Source of the DNA: Candidatus Zhuqueibacterota bacterium 4484_87
GTDB taxonomy: Bacteria > Zhuqueibacterota > Zhuqueibacteria > Thermofontimicrobiales > Thermofontimicrobiaceae
DNA length: 8,920 nt
Direction of reading: 5' to 3'
Assembly: GCA_002085355.1 (NCBI GenBank)
Contig: NATN01000080.1
Coordinates: forward strand, 1-8,920
The notes under the pieces were generated by a model. That model saw only the letters and a list, made by a program, of their open reading frames with translations. It was not told the DNA's origin and made no database searches. Below, piece by piece: positions 1 to 7,872 of this stretch (positions are counted from its first letter, which is position 1; the number at the start of each line of letters is the position of its first letter). The translations under genes and the position numbers were made by a program.

Positions 1-2
1 GA

Positions 3-659
3 GATGAGCAGGGTTCAACGCATCAGTTGACAGATAATTTGATCATTGCCTGGTCATCAGAACGATCACAAAGAGATCGCCGGGAGCGGGAGCGACAGAT
101 TGCTAAGGCAGAAAAGATGATTGAAAAGCAAGGGAAACTCGATACGAAAAAAGGCTATCAACGATATATTGCCACTGAAGGAGAAAATAAAGTTATTGGT
201 CTTGATGAAGCTCGGATAGCTGAAGATGCGATGTGGGATGGTTATTATGGGATTCAAACCAGCGAAACAGAATTAGATGCCACTGCGGTGATGGAGGCTT
301 ATCACCTGTTGTGGAAGATTGAGGAATCATTTCGAGTGTTGAAATCGACCATGCGGACTCGTCCCATTTTCCATTGGACACCGAAACGGATCAAAGGTCA
401 CTTTGTGGTATGTTTTATGGCGTTTGTGCTGGAACGGGCATTGGAGAATAAGTTGAAGGCCAATAAGATAGCAGCTTCTCCGGAAACAATCAGAGAAGCG
501 ATACAATCATTGGAGGTTTCGGAAATAAAACTGCGAGGCGAGCGATATTATTTAAGGTCAAAGCACTTGCCATTAGCCAGCAAGATTCTAAACGTACTTC
601 GCATTAAGCATTTGAGAAATATATCAATTAAAGAAGAGATAACTGCACAACCTGCTTAA
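3..659 (+). CDS. IS1634-like (IS4 superfamily) transposase, C-terminal part, cut by window edge
   Basis: The reading frame is open from the first bases of the window, so the true start lies upstream; the TTG at 27 is only an internal codon. The roughly 218 visible residues are the C-terminal part of a DDE transposase that would cut and rejoin IS ends. Counting from the TTG, residues 92-106 hold Y-(6)-E-(6)-K with the core WKIEESFRVLK, which matches the Y..E......K signature around the last catalytic glutamate (E99) of IS4-superfamily enzymes. WDGYYGIQT lies at 70-78, the usual spacing before it. The N-terminal visible part is a charged helix (RRERERQIAKAEKMIEK), as in IS1634/IS1549-type proteins. 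The catalytic aspartates would lie outside the window. The C-terminus is intact and ends in TAA. Family assignment rests on recognised motifs; the exact IS cannot be named. Confidence 0.8.
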   Translation, partial: DEQGSTHQLTDNLIIAWSSERSQRDRRERERQIAKAEKMIEKQGKLDTKKGYQRYIATEGENKVIGLDEARIAEDAMWDGYYGIQTSETELDATAVMEAYHLLWKIEESFRVLKSTMRTRPIFHWTPKRIKGHFVVCFMAFVLERALENKLKANKIAASPETIREAIQSLEVSEIKLRGERYYLRSKHLPLASKILNVLRIKHLRNISIKEEITAQPA

Positions 660-754
660 TTCTAATAAGTTAGCCCACTAATCGCATTATTTCCTGTGGA
701 CAAATATTGCAAATTTTATTTTTTCAGATTAATATTATCAATAACTTATGTGAG

Positions 755-773
755 GTCAACTGTCAAAGTCGGG
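755..773. repeat. Possible right end (terminal inverted repeat) of the IS1634-like element
   Basis: About 100 bases after the transposase stop comes GTCAACTGTCAAAGTCGGG. Its position and its 'CTGTCAAAGT' core are what one would expect of the outer end of an IS1634-type element. The matching left end lies outside the window, so the inverted repeat cannot be paired and no target duplication can be shown. This is inference only. Confidence 0.25.
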
Positions 774-990
774 AAAAGATCCGATAAAATTCATTTATAA
801 ATTTAATACGAATAATCAGTAAAGATATTAGTTACTAAATTCATTTGGTGTTTTTCAAGAGATAATAACTTAACAGCTCCGTGTCAATGGAATTTGCCGC
901 TAGGCTTTTCTTCTTTCTTTTTAATAATTTTTCTTTAAAAGAATTACGCCTTAACACCATAGCAATTGCTCAAAATACCAAACAATAACT

Positions 991-1020
991 AACCACTCAC
1001 CAAATAACCACTCACCAAAT
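991..1020. repeat. Perfect tandem duplication of a 15-bp unit
   Basis: The unit AACCACTCACCAAAT occurs twice with no spacer, at 991-1005 and 1006-1020, without mismatch. With only two copies this is a short tandem repeat. It is not a CRISPR array, which would need unique spacers. It sits between the two copies of TTACGCCTTAAC. Confidence 0.85.
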
Positions 1021-1037
1021 AAAAGGCTTACGCCTTA
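1021..1037 (-). terminator. Weak hairpin, possible minus-strand terminator
   Basis: Read on the minus strand, this is AAGGC-GTAA-GCCTT followed by TTATTT: a 5-bp stem closed by a GNRA-type tetraloop and then a T-rich run. It lies about 390 bases beyond the stop of the large leftward gene, far for a dedicated terminator, and the stem is short. The half-site TTACGCC is shared with the repeat at 944-955, so it may be part of a repeat family instead. Confidence 0.25.
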
Positions 1038-1070
1038 ACTCATTATTATTAAACTATTAAAATATTATTT

Positions 1071-1110
1071 TTTGTGAACTTTGTGTCTCCTTTGCGTCCT
1101 TTGTGGTTCC
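1071..1110. repeat. Periodic 'CTTTGTGTCC/CTTTGCGTCC/CTTTGTGGTT' intergenic repeat
   Basis: The plus strand reads TTTGTGAAC, TTTGTGTCTCC, TTTGCGTCC and TTTGTGGTTCC, four degenerate units of 9-11 bases. The complement (AACCACAAAGGACGCAAAGG and so on) is a widespread intergenic element in many bacterial genomes. When read through it gives peptides such as 'NHKGHKGHK', and it is often found beside GxxExxY genes. No GxxExxY gene is seen here. About 12 bases further on lies TTTTGATACAGCCCC, which resembles the 'GGGGCTGTCTCAAAA' outer ends of some IS elements when complemented. Identification is by recognition of the pattern; the function of the repeat is unknown. Confidence 0.6.
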
Positions 1111-1413
1111 AAAAATACTTTTGATACAGCCCCTTTCGACTTATCAGGAAAGTTCATGATTAGCATCAACTCAAACTTCTGAAGTCTCTAATACTTAGGA
1201 AATTTAGCTCCATTGATCGACAATCTATCCTAACAATTTTTTAGTTATTTTTCAAGTCTTTTTTATCATTTTTCTGTTTTCTTTTCAGATCGGTGGATTT
1301 CAGTACTGGATGATAACTATAAACCAAATCGCGATACTGAATTATCGTACTCCGCCTCATTCCTGTGAGTAGTATTAATCTACGAAGCAATCGGTTTTTT
1401 TGCAATACCTACC

Positions 1414-1425
1414 GGAAAATTTTCC
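1414..1425. repeat. Perfect 12-bp palindrome GGAAAATTTTCC
   Basis: The sequence is identical to its reverse complement and directly abuts the stop codon (1426-1428) of the large minus-strand gene. It has no loop, so it would form a poor RNA hairpin. It could bind a dimeric protein or be chance in AT-rich DNA. Confidence 0.5.
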
Positions 1426-4400
1426 TTACTTCATAATGATCATTTTCTTTGTTTGATAAAATTTATTAGCCTTCAAAACGTAAATATAAATACCACTGGA
1501 AACCGTAATGCCAGCTTCATTTTTCCCGTTCCAAATAACAGAATGATAGCCAGGCTGCTTATACCCATATTCAATGGTTTTTACCAGATGACCTTTGATG
1601 TCAAAAATATTAAGAACTACAAAAGAAGGCTCAGGTAATCCGTATTGAATGACCGTCTCTGGGTTAAATGGGTTCGGGTAATTTTGCGCAAGGAAGTATT
1701 TATCCGGTAGATTGCTATTTTCCGACTTAACATTGGTAATTGTGATTGAAATAGGTCCATGATAGTTGCTTCTTCCTTGCAGATCAATGTCCTGCAACTT
1801 ATAGTAATAAGTGCCTCTTTGCGGAGGATTGTCCGAGAAGGAGTATTCTGCTCCGCTCGTTGCCGTACCTTTTGCCGGAATGATCGTCGGATTTATTTTC
1901 TCATAATTGGCGTTTTCATTAATGCTACGATAGAGATTAAATCCGGCATTTTCAGGCTCTGAAGCCGTCGACCACCTGATTATCACCCCATCATTAGAAA
2001 CCTCAGCATAAAAAGATTGGAGTTCAATGTTTGTGGGTCCAGCAAAAGGTTTTTGAAAAATATTATTTTGCGCAATACACTCGCACTCCTGATCAGTTGC
2101 ATCCGCAATCGCTGTGAAGACACAACCAGGACCGCCGCAATCAGTCCATAGCCCCGAAGCGGGAAATGAAACTGTGGTCTGATTTCCCACGGTCAGGGAG
2201 GAAACAGTTTGCGAAGCAAATGTTAGCGTGCCCTCGGTTTCCAGAGACACTTCAAAACTTCCCGCATCCGAACAGCCATTATTTGCCACAATGACATCGA
2301 CATGTCCGCTGAATTCATTATTAATAATATACAAATTTGAAAAATCAATATCCACAACTTCGAGATCTGGAATTTCCAATGTATAATTGACAGGACCAAA
2401 ATTATTATTCGTTTCATTGCATTCGCAAATATCATCATTCAAATCCACTGTTGCATTAAAAGTATAAGGTCCGCAGGCTCCACAGGAAATCGACCATTGT
2501 GGATAATCAATTGTAATTTCAGCAGATTCGTCGCTTGCCAGGGGTCCGGTAAATGTATATTGACCGCTCCAGCCTTGTCCGTCTGTAGCAGTTACAGTGA
2601 ATTGATTTGGAGATTGACCGTCTCCCTGATTTTTGACGCGAACTTTCACAACGCCCTGATAGTAGCCGTCAGCTGTACACTCCACGCTTGGTGTAATGTC
2701 CAGGATAGCCAAGTCAGGCATCAGGAGCGTCGCGACCTGAACATCAGTATATTCTCCATAAGTACAATCATAATTTTGCGTTGTCGGATCACCATCCGTG
2801 GCATCGCTGTTACTACCGCATCCCCAGACCGCGCGAACACTATCCTGACGAACAGTGGTGCTGCAATTGTCTCTCGGCACCGCAGGATTTAGTTTTCCTG
2901 TAATGGTAAAACTTATATTTCCTCCACCGGCGCCTAAATTGTTAAATTCCCATCCATAAGTTTTTCCTCCCATAAAAGTTGCCGGCGGATCCGATGTCAC
3001 GTATTCAATCCAATCACCGAGCGTATCTTCGACTCGCACAACATCGGCAAGATTCGATCCATTATTTGTCACCGTTATTGTCCAGGTTACATTTTCGCCA
3101 CAATCCACCTGAGTGCTTGTGGGGGTTTTGTTAACAACGAGGCTGGGATTTTTAGAAGATAATGTTTTATTTCTTGTGTGATAGTATTGTCTATTCTGGC
3201 AACAATCATAAAAATAAGTGCGAAATTGTAACCTTGTCGCAACATAGCAGTGCGATTCAACGGTAAATTTTAAAACTGCGGTATCATTTCCGCCTGATGC
3301 CTCTAACAGGTCAATTAAATTTTCGGATTTGCCGGTAGCATTATCGGAGGTGTTATAATAATACAAATAATTTCCCGAAATATTCGGGTCAGCAACTGGC
3401 ACCGTTGATCCACCAAAATTGAGCGTCGAGGAGCCAGGTACATATTCAAGCCCATCAGCCAGACGAATGCGCATATCTATGAAATGCCCATCGGTGTCTC
3501 CGGTATTTTGAACAGTAACCGTTATCTCTGATGTAGAACCACAATTATCAACTTCTGTTGGGTTCATATCAACGCTGGCAACGGAAATTGATGGCCGACG
3601 TGTATGGGTGATGCTATCGCTGTAGCCAGAAGGGCTTAAACAGAGATCATTGTCTGGCGGATCTTGTCCCGGTTTGGTAGAAGAGGATCCATCTGGCGTG
3701 CCGCATCCGGCATATGCCGTCACTGTACTTGTTAGCCCATTGTCGCAAGGCTGGCCATCGGATATGACGGTCACCGTCATAGTTGCTGTCCCGCCATGTG
3801 GTACATTAACCAACTCCCATGAAACTTTATTTGCTCCGTCAAAGTAGCCATTATCGCTGCCATAGTTTGCATCGCCTGTTGATGAAACATAAGAATACGC
3901 AGAGCCAATAACATTTTCCACCCATAAAATGGGCAAAGTATAGCCAGAATTATTGGTCACAGTTATTTGCCATTGGATAGTTTCACCGCAATTGATAGGC
4001 CCAGATGGACCAGTAAAATCGATGTCTATTTCAGGTGCCAAAAGATCAACATTGAATTGACTTACCGCAGTGTTAAAGACATCTCCGCATGGATTTTCAT
4101 ATTGCGTAGAAACATTAACCTGCCCATCATTGAAATCACAGTCGGACGTCAAATCGTATTCAAGATCAATGGTACCATCGATGTTCAAGCTCCCCAATGC
4201 CGGAATTTGCGCTGAAGTCCATATCAAAGGCGAAGTCGTAGTCGATGGATCGTAGGAAGCACTGGGTCCATTCCAGGTGCCGCCATTCACACGCCATCTC
4301 GTCGATCCAGGCACATAATGCAAACCTGTAGCAAGTTCCGCTGTGATTTGTAGATTATAACATATAGTATTTCCTGCATTTTTCACCGTAATGAAGCCGT

Positions 4401-7362
4401 CCAAATTTTCGCAGAAAGTAATCGGAGTGGTTATTGTAGCTGTATTTATAAGAAACGGATCTGGAATTTCCACTTCTGAAATATCTGAAACTGGAATCTG
4501 ACAATTAACTTCATTACAGCCCCAGGAAGTTGATACATTATTGGTCAGATCCTCGCAGGAGACAAGATCTGCAGCTAAAGTAATTTGACGTCTTTCTCCT
4601 GGCTGCATTTCATCGATACTGATATTGACGCCGTTAATTGAATTGCCTTCATGATCGATGTTGGCAGAGATGGTGACACCGGTCATATTATCAACAACAG
4701 CATTATTGTAGGCTAATCCCGCGCCCAGGATGTCATCGACCCATACATTGAATGCCTTGCCGCTACCACGATTTGTGACATAAATTGTCCATTCCGCCAT
4801 ATTCGATGTTGCATAATAGATCTCAGGCGTTTTTTCAATGAGCAAATCACCGGAGATTAAAATTGTGGGGCTTTCTGTTGCTGTTACAGAACAAATTTCA
4901 TCTGAGGTATCATCATCGTTACACTGATCATCAAAATAAGCTATGACAACAAGATCTTTACCTTCATTACAATTCTTTTTCATCTGGATATTTATGGTAG
5001 AAGATTGTCCCGAACCAGTGAATGCATCTTTGAATTCCCAAATATAGTAATCTGCGTCTTCGGTTGGAATGCAGGAAATAGGAGCGACACCACTACAGAC
5101 AGCCGATGACGGATCTACAATGAAATAATTTGTTTTTGATAACAATAATTTTACATCTCTGGGATTGGCTATATCTGAATTTTGTGTTAAAGTAATAGTT
5201 AAGTCCTGCGCCTGACACCTGTTTAAAACTTCGTTCAATCCAGAAATGGACAGCGACATTGAAGGCGGCTGCACCGTTATTTCGGTTGTTTCGTGGATAA
5301 TTCCGTCAGCCAGGCACTCAGCGCCTGTAGTGCCGATATTTAGACTCGACCAGGAGTAGAAACTTTCCTCTGAACAGGCGGCAGTAGTCGATTCAGTAAT
5401 TTGCAGTTGGTAAATTATTGTCAACGTCTTATTCGTAACAGGAACCGCAGCAGCATTTGAGAAATCCAAGAGTAAGCTGCCGCCAGGCGTGTTATCTGTC
5501 ACCAGCACATTAGCGGTAATATCATTGCCATCAAAAATGACGCTTAGCGAATTTGGGACATATTGTTGCTCATGATCGGCATGTTCCTCGAATGCGATTT
5601 CATTCAAATTCATCATTGCGCTGCTGCCAAAGCTGTAAGTATTCGTGTATTCGATATTATCGCATCTTTCTACGGTCGATGGGTTAGCAGTTTTTTCCGA
5701 AGTAAGTAATTCCTCGCATTCAATTGCTGTCGTTTGAGAAGCAGAAGCGGCCAGATCACAGCCGCAACAGTCTGTCCCATTTGCTTCCACCTCATTTTCA
5801 AAAGTTGTGAAGCAATACGTTTCGCACTGTGAAATATCAGGCGCTTGAAGTGTAATGTTTGTGTTAAATGAAGCAGGAGGTGTGTAGGTCCAGGTAATCG
5901 AACCGCCTGTTCCCCCTGGTCCCGGTGTCCAGACACCACCGCCAGCATTAATTACAGTAAATCCGGCAGGGACGTAGTCGATGACGTTAACATCGTTCAT
6001 GCTGCCTATCCCGCAATTCAGAGGTCCGCTGTAGGAAGATGTAATAGTATAGGTGATTTGCTCGCCAATTTCTATTTCCGCCGGGGCGCCTGTTAATTCT
6101 AATGACAGGGATGGAGAGTTTGCAGGTCCATTAATGTGGCTTAACTCTACTGTCGGATAGAATGGATTGCCGCATTCATCTTCATACAACATTTCCCAGA
6201 CCAGATCTCCGGAAGGAGATCCACTACACCAATTATTGAAATTTAAAGTGAAAGTCAATGAATAACTTTCCCCGGATTGGATGGGATTACTGAAGTCAAA
6301 TCTTTTTTCAGAAAAGTTGTAGCTCGCACCTGAAGAAACGTTCGTTACAGTTACTTCGCCAAAATCCACCAGGACTTTTACATTATAAGCAGCGCCATCG
6401 CCAAAATTTGTAAAGACAACACTGGCAGTTTGTTGATCTTCGCAATAATTAAAATTGATATCCGGGGGATCATACTCGATTAAAGGTGATTTTACAATTC
6501 GCTGAACAGCGGCTACCGCAGTTGCGCCTTCATTTGCTGTGTTGTAGCAATCATTGCTAAGGTCGCACCCCCAGCGCGCGTCGGTATAGTTTTCAAGATT
6601 TTCGCACGCAACAACTTTTGCAGTCAGTTGGATAGTTACTTCCTCGTTGGGCGCCATCTGCGCTAAATCAGCAATTTCAGTTGGTCCCCATGTAGTTTCC
6701 TGTCCGGAATTTCTTCCGGCCGGCGAAGAGGATACATAGGATAGCCCATCTCCGAGAACATCGGTAACCACAACGTTTTTAACCGTGCCATAACCCGTAT
6801 TTTCCACTTTTATTGTCCAGGTTACATTTCCCCCAACTGCTTGCGCTATGACCTGGGGCTCTGTGATGATACGAATCGCTCCCGGCAATACTTCGACCGA
6901 AAAATTTGTCACTACAGAATCAAGACTACCATTTTCTATGAATTTTATTTTTACATCCTGGGTTCCGGAAGCGGCGTTGCACATACTTCTTAAATTGTAG
7001 GTGATATTGAGAACTTCGCCGTTCGCTAAACTAAAGGAAGGGCTGCATTGAGCATCGATGTCCCAAATCAAACGAGTCGGTAAAGAAGCAATCGTCGGAT
7101 CCGATGTGCAAATTGGCGCGCCGCCATTTACATCGATGGAAGTAGTGCCAGTTACATATTCAATTTCAGTCAGGCTGCTAATATCGTTTGTAACAATTAT
7201 TTCAGTTATTGTGTTGCCTGAATTATTGAGAAAGCTGATAGTATATGTGGCTTCGTCACATTGATTGATTTGACTATCGCCATTAACGCTCACCGATTGT
7301 GCATAAGACCACAATGGCAGCAAAAAAGTAAGACACAAAACCAAAAATTTAGATATTTTCAT
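1426..7362 (-). CDS. Very large secreted DUF11/CARDB repeat protein with type IX secretion sorting domain
   Basis: A 1978-residue exported protein with no sign of enzymatic activity; the likely role is surface, adhesive or structural. Residues 1-22 are a signal peptide (MKISKF, hydrophobic core, cleavage near SYA-QS). About eleven DUF11-like beta-sandwich repeats of 120-150 residues follow, starting near residues 20, 160, 288, 416, 548, 698, 833, 968, 1108, 1255 and 1405. The best show W-T-I-x-V-x-N-x-G, a D-x-LG motif and a Y-V-x-(S/G)-(S/T) turn. Two CARDB-like domains begin at PDLAILDI (about 1547) and PDLEVVDI (about 1664). An Fn3-like module typical of FCB secreted proteins spans about 1776-1875 (IIRWSTASEPENAGFNLYR, then YYYKLQDID). 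The last 95 residues are a type A T9SS sorting domain: YPNPFNP near 1895, a FlgD-like fold (LNIFDIKGHLVKTI, WNGKNEAG), then a SGIYIYVL strand. The protein should cross the inner membrane by Sec and the outer membrane by T9SS, then be cleaved and possibly anchored. Most repeats carry three cysteines, so disulfides are likely. The start is fixed by the signal peptide and a strong Shine-Dalgarno. No operon partner is visible. Family assignment is firm; ligand and function are unknown. Confidence 0.92.
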   Translation of the reverse strand: MKISKFLVLCLTFLLPLWSYAQSVSVNGDSQINQCDEATYTISFLNNSGNTITEIIVTNDISSLTEIEYVTGTTSIDVNGGAPICTSDPTIASLPTRLIWDIDAQCSPSFSLANGEVLNITYNLRSMCNAASGTQDVKIKFIENGSLDSVVTNFSVEVLPGAIRIITEPQVIAQAVGGNVTWTIKVENTGYGTVKNVVVTDVLGDGLSYVSSSPAGRNSGQETTWGPTEIADLAQMAPNEEVTIQLTAKVVACENLENYTDARWGCDLSNDCYNTANEGATAVAAVQRIVKSPLIEYDPPDINFNYCEDQQTASVVFTNFGDGAAYNVKVLVDFGEVTVTNVSSGASYNFSEKRFDFSNPIQSGESYSLTFTLNFNNWCSGSPSGDLVWEMLYEDECGNPFYPTVELSHINGPANSPSLSLELTGAPAEIEIGEQITYTITSSYSGPLNCGIGSMNDVNVIDYVPAGFTVINAGGGVWTPGPGGTGGSITWTYTPPASFNTNITLQAPDISQCETYCFTTFENEVEANGTDCCGCDLAASASQTTAIECEELLTSEKTANPSTVERCDNIEYTNTYSFGSSAMMNLNEIAFEEHADHEQQYVPNSLSVIFDGNDITANVLVTDNTPGGSLLLDFSNAAAVPVTNKTLTIIYQLQITESTTAACSEESFYSWSSLNIGTTGAECLADGIIHETTEITVQPPSMSLSISGLNEVLNRCQAQDLTITLTQNSDIANPRDVKLLLSKTNYFIVDPSSAVCSGVAPISCIPTEDADYYIWEFKDAFTGSGQSSTINIQMKKNCNEGKDLVVIAYFDDQCNDDDTSDEICSVTATESPTILISGDLLIEKTPEIYYATSNMAEWTIYVTNRGSGKAFNVWVDDILGAGLAYNNAVVDNMTGVTISANIDHEGNSINGVNISIDEMQPGERRQITLAADLVSCEDLTNNVSTSWGCNEVNCQIPVSDISEVEIPDPFLINTATITTPITFCENLDGFITVKNAGNTICYNLQITAELATGLHYVPGSTRWRVNGGTWNGPSASYDPSTTTSPLIWTSAQIPALGSLNIDGTIDLEYDLTSDCDFNDGQVNVSTQYENPCGDVFNTAVSQFNVDLLAPEIDIDFTGPSGPINCGETIQWQITVTNNSGYTLPILWVENVIGSAYSYVSSTGDANYGSDNGYFDGANKVSWELVNVPHGGTATMTVTVISDGQPCDNGLTSTVTAYAGCGTPDGSSSTKPGQDPPDNDLCLSPSGYSDSITHTRRPSISVASVDMNPTEVDNCGSTSEITVTVQNTGDTDGHFIDMRIRLADGLEYVPGSSTLNFGGSTVPVADPNISGNYLYYYNTSDNATGKSENLIDLLEASGGNDTAVLKFTVESHCYVATRLQFRTYFYDCCQNRQYYHTRNKTLSSKNPSLVVNKTPTSTQVDCGENVTWTITVTNNGSNLADVVRVEDTLGDWIEYVTSDPPATFMGGKTYGWEFNNLGAGGGNISFTITGKLNPAVPRDNCSTTVRQDSVRAVWGCGSNSDATDGDPTTQNYDCTYGEYTDVQVATLLMPDLAILDITPSVECTADGYYQGVVKVRVKNQGDGQSPNQFTVTATDGQGWSGQYTFTGPLASDESAEITIDYPQWSISCGACGPYTFNATVDLNDDICECNETNNNFGPVNYTLEIPDLEVVDIDFSNLYIINNEFSGHVDVIVANNGCSDAGSFEVSLETEGTLTFASQTVSSLTVGNQTTVSFPASGLWTDCGGPGCVFTAIADATDQECECIAQNNIFQKPFAGPTNIELQSFYAEVSNDGVIIRWSTASEPENAGFNLYRSINENANYEKINPTIIPAKGTATSGAEYSFSDNPPQRGTYYYKLQDIDLQGRSNYHGPISITITNVKSENSNLPDKYFLAQNYPNPFNPETVIQYGLPEPSFVVLNIFDIKGHLVKTIEYGYKQPGYHSVIWNGKNEAGITVSSGIYIYVLKANKFYQTKKMIIMK

Positions 7363-7369
7363 TTTGTCT

Positions 7370-7376
7370 CTCCTTT
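7370..7376 (-). promoter_or_regulatory. Ribosome binding site of the large secreted-protein gene
   Basis: The minus strand reads AAAGGAG, then AGACAAA (7 bases), then ATG at 7362. This is a near-ideal Shine-Dalgarno sequence and spacing. It confirms the start, which is also supported by the signal peptide that follows immediately. Confidence 0.8.
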
Positions 7377-7410
7377 AAAAAACGGCATTAAATCTCAATA
7401 TAATTTTTTA

Positions 7411-7416
7411 ATTATA
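7411..7416 (-). promoter_or_regulatory. Candidate -10 box (TATAAT) for the large gene
   Basis: A TATAAT lies about 50 bases upstream of the ATG on the minus strand and would give a leader of about 40 bases. No good -35 (TTGACA or the Bacteroidota-type TTTG) is found at the right distance, and the area is so AT-rich that chance matches are expected. Confidence 0.25.
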
Positions 7417-7512
7417 AATACTTAAACCTTGGTAGGTTGCGGAAAAAAAATCCATAATATTGACAAAATTAAAATAGATGAAAACAATTTGGTATGAAAT
7501 TGTTATATTATT

Positions 7513-7535
7513 TCGGACATTCAGTTAAGTTAGTG
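7513..7535 (+). repeat. Left terminal inverted repeat of the IS3-family element
   Basis: It pairs with the complement of 8733-8755. Mismatches fall at repeat positions 2, 8, 9, 10 and 23. The first base of the element is uncertain by one or two positions because the flank is T-rich. Confidence 0.8.
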
Positions 7536-7569
7536 CGTATCATAAAAGTACTAACATAGGAGTGTCCTT

Positions 7570-7872
7570 ATGAATACTAAAAAGACAAGAAGACGTTACA
7601 CTCGAGAGTTCAAACTGGAAGCAATTCGTTTAACTGAACGTCGTGGTGGCAAAGTCACGGAAGTGGTGAATAATCTGGGTATTCATCCCAACGTCCTTGA
7701 GAGATGGATGCGAGAGTTTCGAGATGATCGGCGCTATGCATTTCCGGGCAATGGGAATTTGCGAACGACAGATGAAGAGATTCGCTTATTGAAAAGACGG
7801 CTTCGAGAAGCCGAAGAAGAGCGAGATATTTTGAAAAAGGCGTTAGCCATCTTTTCAAAAAAAAAGCCTTGA
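7570..7872 (+). CDS. IS3-family transposase OrfA (helix-turn-helix and leucine zipper)
   Basis: The 100-residue product binds the IS ends and is the N-terminal part of the OrfAB transposase. The start is an ATG preceded by AGGAG with 7 bases between. Residues 5-50 (RRYTREFKLEAIRLT through NNLGIHPNVLERWMREF) form the HTH_Tnp_1 domain. YAFPGNGNLRTTDEEI at about 57-72 is the linker typical of the IS3 subgroup. A leucine-zipper or coiled-coil helix at about 71-97 (LLKRRLREAEEERDILKKAL) is for multimerisation, and FSKKKP ends the protein. Its TGA overlaps the first codon of orfB. Length and motifs are normal, and this gene appears intact. Confidence 0.92.
   Translation: MNTKKTRRRYTREFKLEAIRLTERRGGKVTEVVNNLGIHPNVLERWMREFRDDRRYAFPGNGNLRTTDEEIRLLKRRLREAEEERDILKKALAIFSKKKP
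7857..7865 (+). promoter_or_regulatory. A9 slippery run for programmed -1 frameshifting between orfA and orfB
   Basis: Nine consecutive A residues followed by G lie just before the orfA stop. A -1 shift here moves from the orfA frame into the frame running GCC TTG ACG GTC of orfB, which is how IS3 elements make OrfAB. The geometry fits; no strong downstream stem-loop was identified by eye. Confidence 0.65.

Larger units (their letters stand above)
660..1425. other. Gene-free AT-rich interval with several short repeats
   Basis: No reading frame of credible length or composition is present on either strand. The interval separates a rightward transposase from the end of the leftward large gene, so transcription converges here. 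It contains a possible IS end near 755-773, a 12-base direct repeat TTACGCCTTAAC at 944-955 and 1028-1039, a tandem 15-mer at 991-1020, a small hairpin at 1023-1036, a periodic repeat at 1071-1110 and a palindrome at 1414-1425. The part from about 1140 to 1400 is T-rich and shows only weak stems such as CGATA-CTGAAT-TATCG near 1331-1346. The overall look is of decayed repeat and IS debris, not of a lost gene. Confidence 0.6.

Noticed and set aside
991..1020. CRISPR array
   Set aside because: There are two adjacent 15-bp units with no spacers and no cas genes in the window.
2497..2892. Open frame of 131 codons on the plus strand within the large minus-strand gene
   Set aside because: It is antisense to a well-supported coding region, has no Shine-Dalgarno and no recognisable domain. 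Other antisense frames at 1453-1638, 3650-3847 and 7058-7264 were rejected for the same reason.
7325..7362. Lipoprotein signal in the large gene because of a cysteine at residue 10
   Set aside because: The cysteine is inside the hydrophobic core (LVLCLTF), and the residue before it is leucine, not G, A or S. SYA-QS fits an ordinary signal peptidase I site.
7460..7488. TTGACA with a 17-base gap to AACAAT as a promoter driving into the IS3 element
   Set aside because: The -10 match is only four of six, the area is very AT-rich, and TTGACA/TATAAT spacing is not the usual form in FCB bacteria.
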